Of a stretch of DNA of 64,000 nucleotides, positions 47,691 to 58,458 are shown piece by piece (within the stretch, counting starts at the first letter, position 1; every line of letters starts with the position of its first letter). Under the pieces are notes generated by a model. It did not search any database, was not told the origin of the DNA, and saw only the letters and a list, made by a program, of their open reading frames with translations. Origin of the DNA: Gordius sp. MW1 (Eukaryota; Nematomorpha; Gordioida; Gordea; Gordiidae); contig OZ038526.1 in assembly GCA_964036665.1 (NCBI GenBank), positions 23,560,001 through 23,624,000 of the forward strand, in the 5' to 3' direction. The position numbers and the translations under genes are program-made.

Positions 47691-48480
47691 AGTAATTTTA
47701 TATTTTCTTTTCCCAGCGATAATATATCAGAAACTTCATCTGAGGTAGAGCTAATTCCCGATTAAGTTTTAAGCCTCCTCAACATTGTGAAACTTCTTTT
47801 ATTGGTGCATGTAGTGATAGGAAGACAAGCTAATAGGTAAAAAAGAGTTCTAATATTGGGTAAAGAATCCAATATTTAATAATCTGATAAGACGTCCAAG
47901 TTCTTTGAAGGATATTCTTCTGACGTCTGAGACAGCGCCATATTCCATATAGCTAATTCTGATTTAAGGTCTTCGTTTGTACCTTTAAGATCATTGGAAT
48001 AAAACTCCCAAGGAAAGTTTATTATCATCGCGTTTCTGGCGAAACAATTTAAGAGATCTGCTAAAACGTCCAGAAACCGTTCATTGAGTTGTATAATGAA
48101 CATATCAAGCAATGGTATAAAAATAATGATTTTGTATAATGCTCAATGGATTCAGTTAGAATATTATATTGAAAAGTCTGTTTCTTTGCATATCGAGGTT
48201 TCTTAAGGTCAAACATAAAACTTAGCCATAGCTTCGTCTACTAAAATTCTTAAAACTCTTCATCAATATTGTTTCCAATTAATTTCGATTTACTAAAACT
48301 TCTGTTAACTGTGTGACTTGCTAAAAATCTAGTTCCTTTTTTTGCAATTGCATAATATGGACGTATAGCCGAAGAGTTTATTTAGGCATAGAAGAGAATT
48401 ATATATTCAGATTGTCGTAGAGAAGTGAGCAAAGTTTACTTAGTAGAAAAATATAGCAATTTAATAGAATAACAAATTAC
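47691..48480 (-). pseudogene. hAT (ZMYM1-like) transposase C-terminal fragment
   Basis: The minus-strand frame at 47876-48112 encodes LDMFIIQLNERFLD. Bases to the left continue with LPNIRTLFYLLACLPITTCTNKRSFTMLRRLK, a hAT C-terminal dimerisation signature of the kind found in ZMYM1-like/'52 kDa repressor'-like transposases. Upstream (about 48120-48250) broken frames resemble the KKQTFQYNILTESIEHY region before it. Stops and frameshifts show it is dead. No termini found. Confidence 0.78.
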
Positions 48481-49629
48481 TAGGTGTGGAAGGGTCAGAT
48501 AATTTCATGGGGAAAAAATCGTGAATCAAATTTCTTTTCATTGTAAGTTAATAATTAAAAAAGGAAAAAGACAATCATGGTTAATAGGCTTTTTGTCAAA
48601 TTTAATTTAAAAATAAAAAAGATATATATTAATATTTATTTATAAGTGTCTTACTTAGTCAGTTACAAAACTATAGAATATAAACTTTAGATCTAAAACT
48701 TTTTCGGGTAAAATTGAATTACATCAAGGATCTGCTTTTATTTAATAAAATTATGGACACGATATCGAGGGCCATTTAAAAGCCATCGCCATGGTGTATG
48801 CTATATGCCGATAATATAGTACTATGCGAAGAGACAAAGGAGGAAATATTCGAAGAAGCCGAAAAGGGGTCAAAGCGGTTGGCTGGATATAGTTTAAAGG
48901 TCAACGATCGAAAAACAAGATACATAAAGATGAACGTTACAAGCACCATCGCCAGATTACCATCTAATGTACTCAAAAGTAGACAGGTTTACATAGCTCG
49001 GTTTGATGTTACATCAGGAGTGAGGTTGCGCAACAGAAGTCAATGCCCGAATCCAAAAAGGATGGCTCAATTGGGGAAGTATATTCGGTGCAATGTGCGA
49101 CAAGAAAATGCCAATATGATTGAAGAGTAAAGCTTAAAAATCCATCGTACGATAGGTATTACTCTATGAAAGTGAAACATGGGTAGGGGAGACCGGGGCT
49201 ATACGTGTCTCGGGACTATACATATCTTCTCGATTAATTTTAATGGTATTAATTTTTGCCCAGTCAAATTTATATACAAAATGTACTTTATAAAGGCGCA
49301 TTTCAGGAATAAAAAATTTTTGGAAAAAATTATAAAGGAAAAAAATAAGAGAGAAAATAAGGTTTTTTGGGGCTAAAAGCTTCTTTTTTTCATTTACCTT
49401 TTTCGTTAAAACTTTTTAACTATCAGTTCTTTAAAACCCAAACAAGTTTAAGGTGAAAGAGTATAAATTTTTGTATAATAAATTGCTAGGAATAAACAAT
49501 TTAGTTATAAATAACTCTATCATACCAACCCCCAAAGAAATATTTTAACCATAGGGCTATTGTGACCGGGGCTATAATTACCCTTTTATTCATTCACATA
49601 TAGTGCAATTATATAAGTGCAAAACGAAT

Positions 49630-49829
49630 CATGGGCATCATTATGAAGATAAAAATGGGTTAGGCAGGGGGGCAGCTGCTCCCCCCCCCCTTCCAAATTT
49701 ATAAGTTTCTATATATTTAATGAATTTGTGGTTAAGTTTTTAAAATCCTCATTCAACCCACTCATATAAAATCATGTCCGGACTTTTGCCCCCCCCCCAC
49801 CTTTTATTTAATTTCTGCCTTTGCCCATG
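49630..49829. mobile_element. CATGGGC miniature inverted-repeat element
   Basis: Starts CATGGGCATCATTATG, has GGGGGGCAGCTGCTCCCCCCC near 49670-49695 and a C homopolymer near 49790, and ends CTGCCTTTGCCCATG. Both terminal repeats are seen, the clearest copy of this family in the window. Confidence 0.7.
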
Positions 49830-50015
49830 AAAAGAAAAATCAAGTCTATTAAGCAAAGATACAAAAAATTAGTAAGGTATAGCCAATCAAACTTTGCTTC
49901 TCCCTCTATATAAAAAATATACGAAAAAACCGAAGTTGCTGAAAAATAATAAAAAAAATAAATATTATTGCAGTGCATGCAAAGTCTATAAATTTAACAT
50001 CAGCATAAAGATTGA

Positions 50016-50450
50016 TTTTTTTTTTTTTTGGTTAAAAAGTTTATTTTCACGAAACAAGGTTACATAAATAAGCGAAGTATATAAATAAAGAAAGACACCT
50101 TGGTTAAATACAAAGATCTAAATCATTATCTTCTAAAACGGGCCATGAGTCGGCGAAGGATTTAAAGTTGCATCGTACAACAAGAATCCCTAGTTGTTGC
50201 CTGAGTAAAAAGGATGCAGAAATTTTAGATTTCGGTGAGCGTTTTCCGACTTCTTTAAAAAACCCCATTGCCTGTTTACCGAAGGAACCGGAGCACGAGG
50301 CAACGACAGGGATAAAAATATTGGATGCCAAAAGGGCAGAGTACTTGGTAGTTTTACGCCCTTCTGCTGTAGCGATAGGGTCGTAATTAAAATGGGAAGG
50401 GGCAAATAGGTCAATACAAGTAAAATCCCATTTGAGGGATAGGCCATAAT
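50016..50450 (-). pseudogene. 3' fragment of the 59-62 kb reverse-transcriptase family, with poly(A)
   Basis: On the minus strand, from about 50430, the frame reads WDFTCIDLFAPSHFNYDP, TAEGRKTTKY, SNIFIPVVASCSGSFGKQ, ISASFLLRQQLGILVVR. This aligns with the C-terminal end of the ORF at 59336-62173 (AWDYTCPDAFAPSNQNKDP, SAKYAELNSSLLFSPIV, FFIKQKIGMIICHYNAM). A run of 14 T on + (50016-50029) is a poly(A) tail on the minus strand, downstream of the stop. It is 5'-truncated, so the family moves or moved through RNA. Confidence 0.85.
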
Positions 50451-51175
50451 ATTAAAAAACAATGTATACAATAAGTATATGTGATATTTTTGCTATTTTA
50501 TAGTTGTTTTAACGTTAATTGAATGTTTTCATAAGTACAGTAACAAAAAACTAATAAGGGTATTATAGCCCCGCTTATGGGACATGTAGAGCCCCGGGCA
50601 TTTTTTGATTTCTACAAAATGCGTTTTTTTCAAACATCTCTGGAATTAAAAACATGGATTGTTATAGTGTGAACAAATTTTCTAACATAGAATTTATGAC
50701 TGAAACATTTTAAAAAAATTTCTTTAAAATAGTTTAAACATTTTTGTCTAGGGCGCTTTAATTTTTTATGTCCCCTATTAAACAACACGGAAGGAAAGCT
50801 TACAAGCCACAGAGATGACAATGATACGATGGAGCTTGGGGTGCACTAAGCTCCACCTTATGACGAATGACTTTCTTATTACAAAAATGGGTATTCAACC
50901 TATGGCTGACATGATTAACGAAAATCGGCTAAGGTGGTATGGGCATTAACTAAGTAGGGAGACGAATTATGTAAGTCTAAAAGTACTTGACATGGAGATG
51001 CTGGTGAAGAGAGAGAGAGGACGACCTCTTGTCATTTAGAAAGGGTAAGACGATACATTTATGAAAACAAAAGAGATTAGACAAGATATGAAACTTACCT
51101 GGTCACAAGATGGGAGAAACTCCTTAAAACATACCTAACGTCTTTGGGACCAAATAACGGATAAATAATAAGAAG

Positions 51176-54100
51176 AAAAAAATGTCTGAAATCGATGTAT
51201 GTTTTTAATATATGACATCTTTTGTATGTATTAAAATTTCTCATAGATTTAAAACTTAATGAGTTTTTATATTCTTTAAAGTTCCTACATAATTTCCTTG
51301 GCTTTCAGTCCTACGGCTTTGCAATCCAAAATATACTCCGATTTAATTATCAGTAAGGGAGTCTATGGAACTATTTGTACCATTAATAAATACAATATAG
51401 TAGAAATGGTTCGTCAATTTAATGTATTTGCCACAATTTATTTTGACAGAATATCCACAATTGTGAAAAGAAGATGGTAATTACTTAAATGAAATTAATC
51501 AGGTTGCCATTATTTTTTACTTTATATTTGGTGCGGCTCAATCAATCCGCTATTTGGATGGCCCAAAAATTAGTGATTTCAGTTCATACAGGTCCTTCTG
51601 ATTCCTGTTTTATGGGAACTCATAATGGTAAGACACACGACCAGCAGGTAGCCTTACGACTTATTAAAGATTGAGATCATAACTATCTACTTCGCAGATA
51701 TTTGGAAACTACTAGCCTATATTTTTGCTCTTAAAATTATATCTAGGTTTTGCCCCGCCTATGTTAATTTTTTATATTTATAAGGAAATTTTTTGAGATT
51801 ATAAAATTTCTTTAAATTTCAAATAGAACGTTCTTATTAAAAAATAAAATGTTTTATATTATAGGATTGATTTGATCTTAAATGGAGTATACTTTTATTA
51901 AATAAATACTGGAAAAAGCATGTTTAATTCAAAAGCTCTTTGAAAGTAAAATACTGAGCATTTTTTTCAATCAATGAACACCATTTTGATACACTTTTTT
52001 ATCATTTACTCGGCATTTAATTCATTTTTTTATATAATTTAAACAAGTGTTTAAATATTGGAAAGTGTATAATATTTTCTAAACGCAATCAGAAATATCA
52101 AGGAGAGTTAAATAACGCGGGTTGATTTTCTATCAACAAATTATTCTATGCATTCAAAATAGCATGTTATTGTACTACAGAGATAAGTCATATACGGCAA
52201 AGTTGTAATTATAATAAAAAATGTGTTTTTTGCATCGGCTAGATGACACTAAATTATTAAAATACGTGGTTATACCTTATACCTTTCACAGGAGTTTAAA
52301 AAACTATCTCGCATGCCAATGCACTATCTTGGCAAAATTTTAAATCATTAGGTCAAAAAACTTTCGGTTAGCTTACAAAGAAAGGCAACTTGCTTTTTAT
52401 AAGATGGATCATATCATAATACAGTTTATTTAATGTGCAATTTTCAAACGATAACATGTGAGGGTGACAACCAACTAGTCAACTAATGACAAATAGCAAA
52501 TATTGAAGGTCCTAATCCTAAAAAGTCATTTGATCAATCGCTTTTCAATGTGTTTATTACAGGAATTATAATAAAAGATTATAATGTATGTGCAATTATA
52601 TTTTATCAATAAATAAGAAAACATGTGTGAATTCTACCAAATACAATCAATAATTTTATAATAATACTATTTAAGTTTTAAAACTCATATATGAAAATTG
52701 TTAATTAGTGGCAAATTTAAATTGAATTATTACAAAATATTTCAGAGCTATTAGGAATGTATAAATCTTGAGTTCCGAAGAAATAAATATTATCCATGAA
52801 TAAATGCCGTGTGATCTGGCTATCCTGCTCTCCGAATAACGATCTAAATTTACACCATATATATGGGAACTTTATTAAACAAGAATAACTATTGACATCA
52901 TCGTCTAGCATGGAGTTTAAAATAGCATTTTCGTAAGTTTCATTTGTTTCTTGACGTATATTGTATGAAACTAACCAAGAGTCAGTTGTGGTTTTGATTC
53001 CGGTGATATCAGCAGTAACCATTAAATTGTTGCGGATAGGCATAGTTGTTGTCTCGCAAGAAATTTTTAAAAGGATTAGGACGCAGTTGCTACTACAGAG
53101 TTGGACAAAAAATGTTAGGCATCGTAAAAAATGTATATTTTTATTGCTATATGATTAAACGATGAAAAATTGAATACATTACCTTTGCCCTAAGTTTATT
53201 CAAATTACTTACTGTGATGACAATATAGGAATTATTTGCATCTATTTATCACGTTAAGTATTGTGACATCCTTTACGCTACTTTTATAAGAGGGACAAAG
53301 CAAAAGCTCATAGCTTAAATATATATCACTATTGGTCCATTATTAATTTTATGGTGTGGTAAGCTAGTGATGGTGTAATAAATTATCTCTTGTCATCCTA
53401 ATAGCTTGAGATTTAAATGATCCACATTGCTCTCTACAAAGCTATTAAAGTCACCAAATTTGTTTCCTTCATCACTAAAGTTCTTTTAGTTAATTATAAA
53501 ATAAAATTTATCGATTCATTATTAAAAATCAATTCGAATCTTTATCTCAACTAGCTTTCAGATCTTTAATTCATAATTATCATAGAGATTAAATGAAAGT
53601 CATTATTTGAACGAATAATCTAAAATATTTGATGTTATACAATGCTTTCGGAATTAAATGTCATTTGAAATTACTAACGTCTTATTTTCAAAATGGTAAT
53701 TTTAACAATTAGTTTTAATAATTGTTTTTAATTGCTATGCAATTTTATATATTTAACTATCAATCCCTTGACCGTTTTTCGTATAACGAATAACGTTTTC
53801 TTCAATTAGATATAATCGGTGATTGGGTTTTCCTCTGAAAAGATATTTATAATAATTTCGATACGGACTTAATTGTAGATATCGTGTTTATTAGCCCATA
53901 AACTTAACTTTACGACCACCAATACCATTTTTTCCATTGTTTAAAAAATATATTCTATTATTATACAATTTTCAAAAGTTTTAATACTCCTAAGGCTTTA
54001 ATTCGCATATCAGCAAAACTGTCAAAAACAATCAGACTATTGGGCAAATATTGGACATTCCATGCTAACGCGATAAAAGTGGGGGTCGCCAAAAAGAGTG

Positions 54101-54251
54101 TTCGATATTTTTGTTATAATAAATTATAACCCTCTTTACTACGTATTTAATTTTGTTAAAACAAATTAGAGTAAGATTACATGACAAAATTTAATTAAAA
54201 ATTTTTTGGCTCCCAACATTAAAAACGTGTTAAATATTTTATATATTTTAA
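51176..54251. other. AT-rich stretch with weak coding frames
   Basis: A 108-codon frame at 52717-53043 (-) encodes a mixed-composition peptide (RNNLMVTADITGIKTTTDSW...) of no recognised family; it could be an exon. A 61-codon frame at 51489-51674 (+) begins with a hydrophobic segment. Neither has splice or homology support. No RNA gene or element end seen. Confidence 0.4.
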
Positions 54252-54285
54252 CTAGCTGTGCTCGGCCAAACGTTGCTTTGGCTCA
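54252..54285 (-). mobile_element. Helitron 3' terminus, non-autonomous copy
   Basis: The minus strand ends CTAG at 54255-54252 followed by T, with a GCCAAA/TTTGGC hairpin (54265-54282) 13 nt inside. Nearly the same as the end at 16336. The body should extend to the right, through the tandem repeats; I could not fix its 5' end (a CATACATACATTCATTTTAT stretch at 56744 resembles the 5' zone of the other copy). Confidence 0.75.
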
Positions 54286-54804
54286 TTTCTTATTTGGCTA
54301 AATAATTGGTACTTATCAATAGGAAATATGAAGGAATTTGTCAGCTTAAAGAGAGTTTATGATGTGAGAAAATATTTTCTTATGTTATGCAAATAAATAT
54401 TAACTTAATAAGAAAAGGCATATTTATTATTAAATAAATAGATTAATAACAGTTTTAAATACTTATTAGGTAGCGATGTTTAGCGATTATATGCATAATT
54501 GGGTGACGAAAGTGTTTATAAACCATTAATATTCAAAAGTCAAAGATAATGTGTGACAATGCAGAGAAAATTTTAGTACAGAGTGTATAGTAGCGTATTA
54601 GTTGCTATGCAATTTATGGACTCACTTTCCATTTTTCGATGTCTTGCACCGAATGTCTTGTCACGCTTTACGTTTTTTTTCGTCGTGTTTACCACTGAGA
54701 CCGCTTGGAATTCGAAGGCCTATGCATCTACTGATGTGGGTTCTCCCGGGGAGGCCAATTTTTTTTTAAAATTAATGTATTGTTCTTGTTACTACCATTG
54801 CTAG

Positions 54805-55072
54805 GATAGGGGTCAAAGTAGCAGAATGATGAAAAAGTAGCAGAAAAATATGACTTTTAGATAATCAATATATTAGAATTAAATCTCAAATTGGGAGGGA
54901 ATTTGATGTGCATCTAACCCTAACCCTAACCTAAAACGCTGACCTAAAACGCTGACCTAAAACGCTGACCTAAAACATAACCCTAACCCTCCTGACCAAT
55001 CTTGATCTGATCAGTTCTGATCAGTTCTCACCAATTTGGCTGCCTTTTTTCTGCTACTTTGACCGGTTCCCC
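54805..55072. mobile_element. 268-bp MITE with telomere-like interior
   Basis: Inverted ends GATAGGGGTCAAAGTAGCAG and CTGCTACTTTGACCGGTTCCCC, flanked by perfect 9-bp duplications CATTGCTAG (54796-54804 and 55073-55081). Nine bases suggests a Mutator-like origin. The interior carries CTAACCCTAACCCTAACC (about 54916) and ATAACCCTAACCCT, with three 13-bp CCTAAAACGCTGA units between them. Confidence 0.85.
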
Positions 55073-55319
55073 CATTGCTAGTTTGGCCGTCCGCTGGCTG
55101 CTGACCAATGGAATGAAATAACCATTGGCCAAAATGTGAATCTAAATTTTTTTTTCGTTTTTTTTGACTCTTATGATTGTTCTTGTTACTACCATTGATA
55201 ATATGACTTTTTGGCCGTCCGCTGGCTGCTAACCATTGGAAAAAACGACCATTGGCCAAATTATGAATCAAAATTTTTTTCTTCTTTTTTTTGGTTGAAA
55301 TTAATAATTAACCTGTGCT

Positions 55320-55432
55320 CCCTCTTACAAGAGCCTATGCCTCTACTGATATGGGTCCCTGTGCTCCCCTTCCCCCCTACAAAAGCCTATGCCTCTCCTG
55401 ATGTGGGTTCGAATCCCGGGGAGGCCAAATTT
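55320..55432 (+). repeat. tRNA-like module (B-box)
   Basis: CTATGCCTCTCCTGATGTGG-GTTCGAATCCCGGGGAGGCC ends like a tRNA T-arm and acceptor, with a perfect B-box GGTTCGAATCC, followed by a T-rich tail. Degraded copies lie at about 54718-54760 and 55327-55352. The cloverleaf is incomplete, so this is a tRNA-derived repeat (SINE-like), not a functional tRNA gene. Confidence 0.5.
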
Positions 55433-56134
55433 TTTTATTTATTTTTTTTTAAATTTAGTGTATTGTTCTTGTTACTACCATTGCTAATATGACTTTTTGG
55501 CCGTCCGTTGGCTGCTGACCAATGGAATAAAATGACCCTTGGCCATTTTGTGAATCGAAATTATTTTTTTCGTTTTTTTTGACTCTTATGATTGTTCTTG
55601 TTACTACCATTGCTAATATGACTCTTTGGCCGTCCGCTGTGCTGACCAATGGAAAAATGACCATTGGCCAAAATATGAATCGAAATTTTTTTTTTGTTTT
55701 TTTCTGACTCGTATGTATTTATATCCACTTTTACCGTGTCCTGGCTGCTGATCAATGGTAAAAACGACCATTCGCCAAAATGCAAATCTAAAATTTTTTT
55801 TTCGTTTTTTTTGACTCTTATGTATTTTTAAACCGTCTCTTGGTACTGACCAATGGAGAAAATGACCATTGGCCAAAATGTGAATCGAAATTTTTTTTTC
55901 CATTTTTTTCTGACTCTTATGTATTTATATCCACTTTTACCGTGTCCTGGCTGCTAACCAATGGAAAAAAATGACCATTGGCCAAATTTTGAATCGAAAT
56001 TTTTTTTGCCGTTTTTTTGGCTAACATTGATAATTACTTTGTGCCCCCTCCCCCCTACAAAGGCCTATGCGTTTTTTTGATTCTTATGTATTAATAGACT
56101 GTCTATGGTACTGACCAATGGAACAAAGCCTCTG

Positions 56135-56575
56135 TAAATTTTTTGAAATGTCGCTGCTCATTGTGACTTTTGTGATGCGCGGTCGTAAGGGGCAATAGCG
56201 GAGCTATTGTATGTCGCTGCTCGTTTCGCCGCAAGCCTTTTTTATTATTCTCAAAGGTTTTTTTGGCTGACATTGATAATTACTCTGTGCCCCCCACCCC
56301 CTACAAAGGCTTATGCGTTTTTTAGACTCTTATGTATTAATAGCCTGTCTCTTGGTACTGACCAATAGAACAATTTAGCATCTCTAAGTTTTTTGAGATC
56401 TCCTTACGATACTTGTTACATTTTTAGATGCGGAGTAATAACGGACAATAGCGGAACTATTGCATGTCGCTGGTCATTGTGACATTTTGTGATGCGCGGT
56501 CGTAACAGGCAATAGCGGAGCTATTGCATGTCGCTGCTCGTTTCGTCGCAAGCCTTTTTTATTATTCCCAATTTG
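56135..56575. repeat. Duplicated block with CAATAGC-GGA-GCTATTG hairpins
   Basis: Segments at 56171-56245 and 56491-56563 share GATGCGCGGTCGTAA...GGCAATAGCGGAGCTATTG...ATGTCGCTGCTCGTTTCG. A third, diverged hairpin lies near 56445. The period is about 320 bp and the block continues the tandem region to its left. Confidence 0.75.
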
Positions 56576-57090
56576 TATAATATGCCTATTCATTCTGCTT
56601 ACCAATTTGTATAATTAATATGCCTATTCATTTTGCTTAGTAATTTATGGGTTTTATGGTGCTTTCCTTGACGGCAATATCATCCAATTAATAAAGCCTT
56701 TCTACGCACGTGATATTATTAATTGCTATTATTAGCATTTATCCATACATACATACATTCATTTTATTTTATTCTTCATTATTATCTCCATTACATTCAA
56801 GCAATTAATATAGTAAGTTTTGATTTCTATGTTTTACTTTTTTTATTATTTTTTTAATTGCTATTTTATTATTACTGTATACTTATTGTTTTGCTCTTAA
56901 TTTCATTTATTAATTAATGGTATTTTTGATCATTCTGCATTTACCAAATCATATATACATACAAATTTGCTCCATAAGTCATTAAGGTTTTGATAATTTA
57001 ATTTATACAAAAAATTGCAATTAATAAAAGAGTAGTAGATGTGCATGAGGATTAAACAAAGATATGTGAAACAGTGACTGTCCTTGGCTA
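56576..57090. other. AT-rich spacer, nothing certain
   Basis: May contain the 5' end of the Helitron that ends at 54252. No coding sequence recognised. Confidence 0.4.
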
Positions 57091-57101
57091 AACGGGGGTC
57101 T

Positions 57102-57199
57102 GGGGGCGGAGCCCCCAGGAGATAGGGATTTGGAGGCGTAGCCCCCAACGGGGGACTGGGGGCGGAGCCCCCAGGAGGGGGTTTGGGGGCGAAGCCCCC
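57102..57199. repeat. Four GGGGGCGGAGCCCCC palindromes
   Basis: Copies at 57102-57116, 57132-57146 (one arm altered), 57158-57172 and 57185-57199, separated by CAGGA/GGGGTCTGG-type linkers. Each can form a strong hairpin. They lie 11 bp left of the hAT end at 57211. Composition is very unlike the surrounding DNA. Confidence 0.85.
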
Positions 57200-57210
57200 A
57201 GTTTTGTCAT

Positions 57211-58354
57211 TAGAGGTCAGCGTGGGCCGGGCCAGCTCGCGGCCCGCAGAACCAAGCCCGGCCCACGGGCCGTGCCGGGCCCAAAATAGAGCAATAAAAA
57301 AAGTGCGGGCCGGGCTTGGGCTTTGATAAGTGAAAGAATTTAAATTTTAACTTTATACTATAATTATAAGATAGAAAAAAACGGACTTATTAGCTTGATG
57401 ATGAAAAATTTATCTTTCCGAATCTGGTGGAACTCAAAAATTATTATGTTATAAAGATTGTATGAGATATGTGATGAAATAATCAGTTTTCTATCTGGCA
57501 AAGATTTTATGAAGTAACTTGAAAGCATTTCCAAAAAAAACATATCATGCTATGAATTAATATGATTTTACCGTATAAAAGGCGCATAGAGTTAGAGGCG
57601 GACAAGACACCAACACTCTATAAAGTATTACCCTTTTATACATCATTGAAACGTGTAGTGATGATCGTGTCGACTTAGAGATCTATAAGTTAAAACCAAG
57701 AACCCTATGCTAATTTTAAAGTTTAATATCGATTAATTATAAAGTTGCACGTTAAAAATGCTACCCGAATATTCGTAAAACGGTCACAGATTCTGTAAAG
57801 ATCGTTCACCTATGAGCAATCCAGCTCAGGTGTGCAACACTAAGCAATTATATATTAGTTAGTCAGATATGGTTATCTCCATTTAAGAGGATTAAGAAAC
57901 GGAAAAGCTTAAAGATTTCAACGAAGTTGATACTTATCTTAAATTATATTTAAAACCTGAAGATAATCAGCTAGATGTAACTTTATGGCGGAAAGAACAC
58001 CAACTTATGCTACCAATAACAAAATTAGCTATTCAGTTTTTGTCAAATCCAGCCACCAGTGCTAGGAGTGAACGCACATTTAATAAGGCAAGTCGCCTTT
58101 AAGACAGAGAAGACGAGATTATTGTCTGATAGTATAGATAGCGTTTTATTATAATTTTGATTAAAACCGATTTTATATGCCATAGCTAAGTTATTTTTTG
58201 AAATACAAAATGGTTTTTATACAAATAAATAATTTTGAAACAACGTAGACTTGTTTTTACTGGTGCGGGCCTGATGCGGCGCAATTTCTGTCCTTTTTTG
58301 CGGGCCGGGCGCTGGCCAAAACTATTATAAAATTTCGGCCCATGCAGACCTCTA
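57211..58354 (+). mobile_element. hAT element with GGGCC-rich ends, partial transposase
   Basis: Ends TAGAGGTCAGCGTGGGCCGG and GGCCCATGCAGACCTCTA, flanked by TTTGTCAT (57203-57210) and ATTGTCAT (58355-58362), an 8-bp duplication with one mismatch. Subterminal GGGCCGGGC blocks occur at both ends. The left 210 bp match 18754-18960. It encodes a partial transposase. Confidence 0.9.
57925..58110 (+). pseudogene. hAT transposase C-terminal fragment
   Basis: Encodes FNEVDTYLKLYLKPEDNQLD, LWRKEHQLMLPITKLAIQFL and SNPATSARSERTFNKASRL, the classic hAT dimerisation domain (W-x4-E...PATSA-x-SER-x-F). A stop follows at the end of the signature. The catalytic core is missing. Confidence 0.87.
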
Positions 58355-58458
58355 ATTGTCATAGCCTAAAATCTACAGTAATAGAATGAAGAGATAATAG
58401 AAAAGAACCTTCAAATTTAGTTTAATGAAGTCTTTTACAATCTACTTAAACCCCTGAA

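Larger units (their letters stand above)
49176..50775. mobile_element. TA-flanked element inserted in the LINE
   Basis: The left end TA-GGGGAGACCGGGGCTATA and right end TATGTCCCC-TA show a TA dinucleotide on each side and a short GGGGA inverted repeat. GACCGGGGCTATA recurs at 49562-49574, and inverted GGTATTATAGCCCCGC and AGAGCCCCGGGC lie at 50558-50600. Its borders are fixed by the LINE copy at 46570-46640, which lacks it. It carries a CATGGGC element and an antisense RT fragment. A Tc1/mariner-like origin is possible from the TA, but no transposase is visible. Confidence 0.6.
48690..51175 (+). pseudogene. Second LINE fragment (RT and C-terminus), split by an insertion
   Basis: The left piece (48690-49175) repeats the 46120-46580 sequence. 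It encodes LYADNIVLCEETKEEIFEEA, SLKVNDRKTRYIKMNVTS and LGKYIRCNVRQENANM. The right piece (50778-51175) encodes the post-RT tail: TMELGV-type text, MADMINENRLRWYGH, MLVKRERGRP and KLTWSQDGRNSLKHT. Comparison with 46570-46640 shows the two pieces were contiguous before the element at 49176-50775 inserted. 5'-truncated and decayed. Confidence 0.83.
54787..56130. repeat. Tandem repeat of about 129-bp units
   Basis: Units contain TTACTACCATTGCTAATATG, GGCCGTCCGCTGGCTGCTGA, CCAATGG...ATGACCATTGGCC and a T-rich block. Unit starts at 54786, 55186, 55472 and 55601 are followed by more divergent units (CCGTGTCCTGGCTGCTGATC near 55734 and 55938, CTGTCTATGGTACTGACC near 56098). A MITE splits the first unit. 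Frames on either strand here are shadows. Confidence 0.82.

Noticed and set aside
54912-54985. A true telomere or chromosome-end junction
   Set aside because: Only a few CCCTAA units are present, they are inside a MITE with target duplications, and normal sequence continues on both sides.
55385-55432. A functional tRNA gene
   Set aside because: The T-arm and B-box are good but no A-box, D-arm or matching 5' acceptor strand could be found.
55011-55903. Overlapping frames rich in Lys, Ser and His on both strands
   Set aside because: Shadows of the 129-bp tandem repeat and its T-rich blocks.
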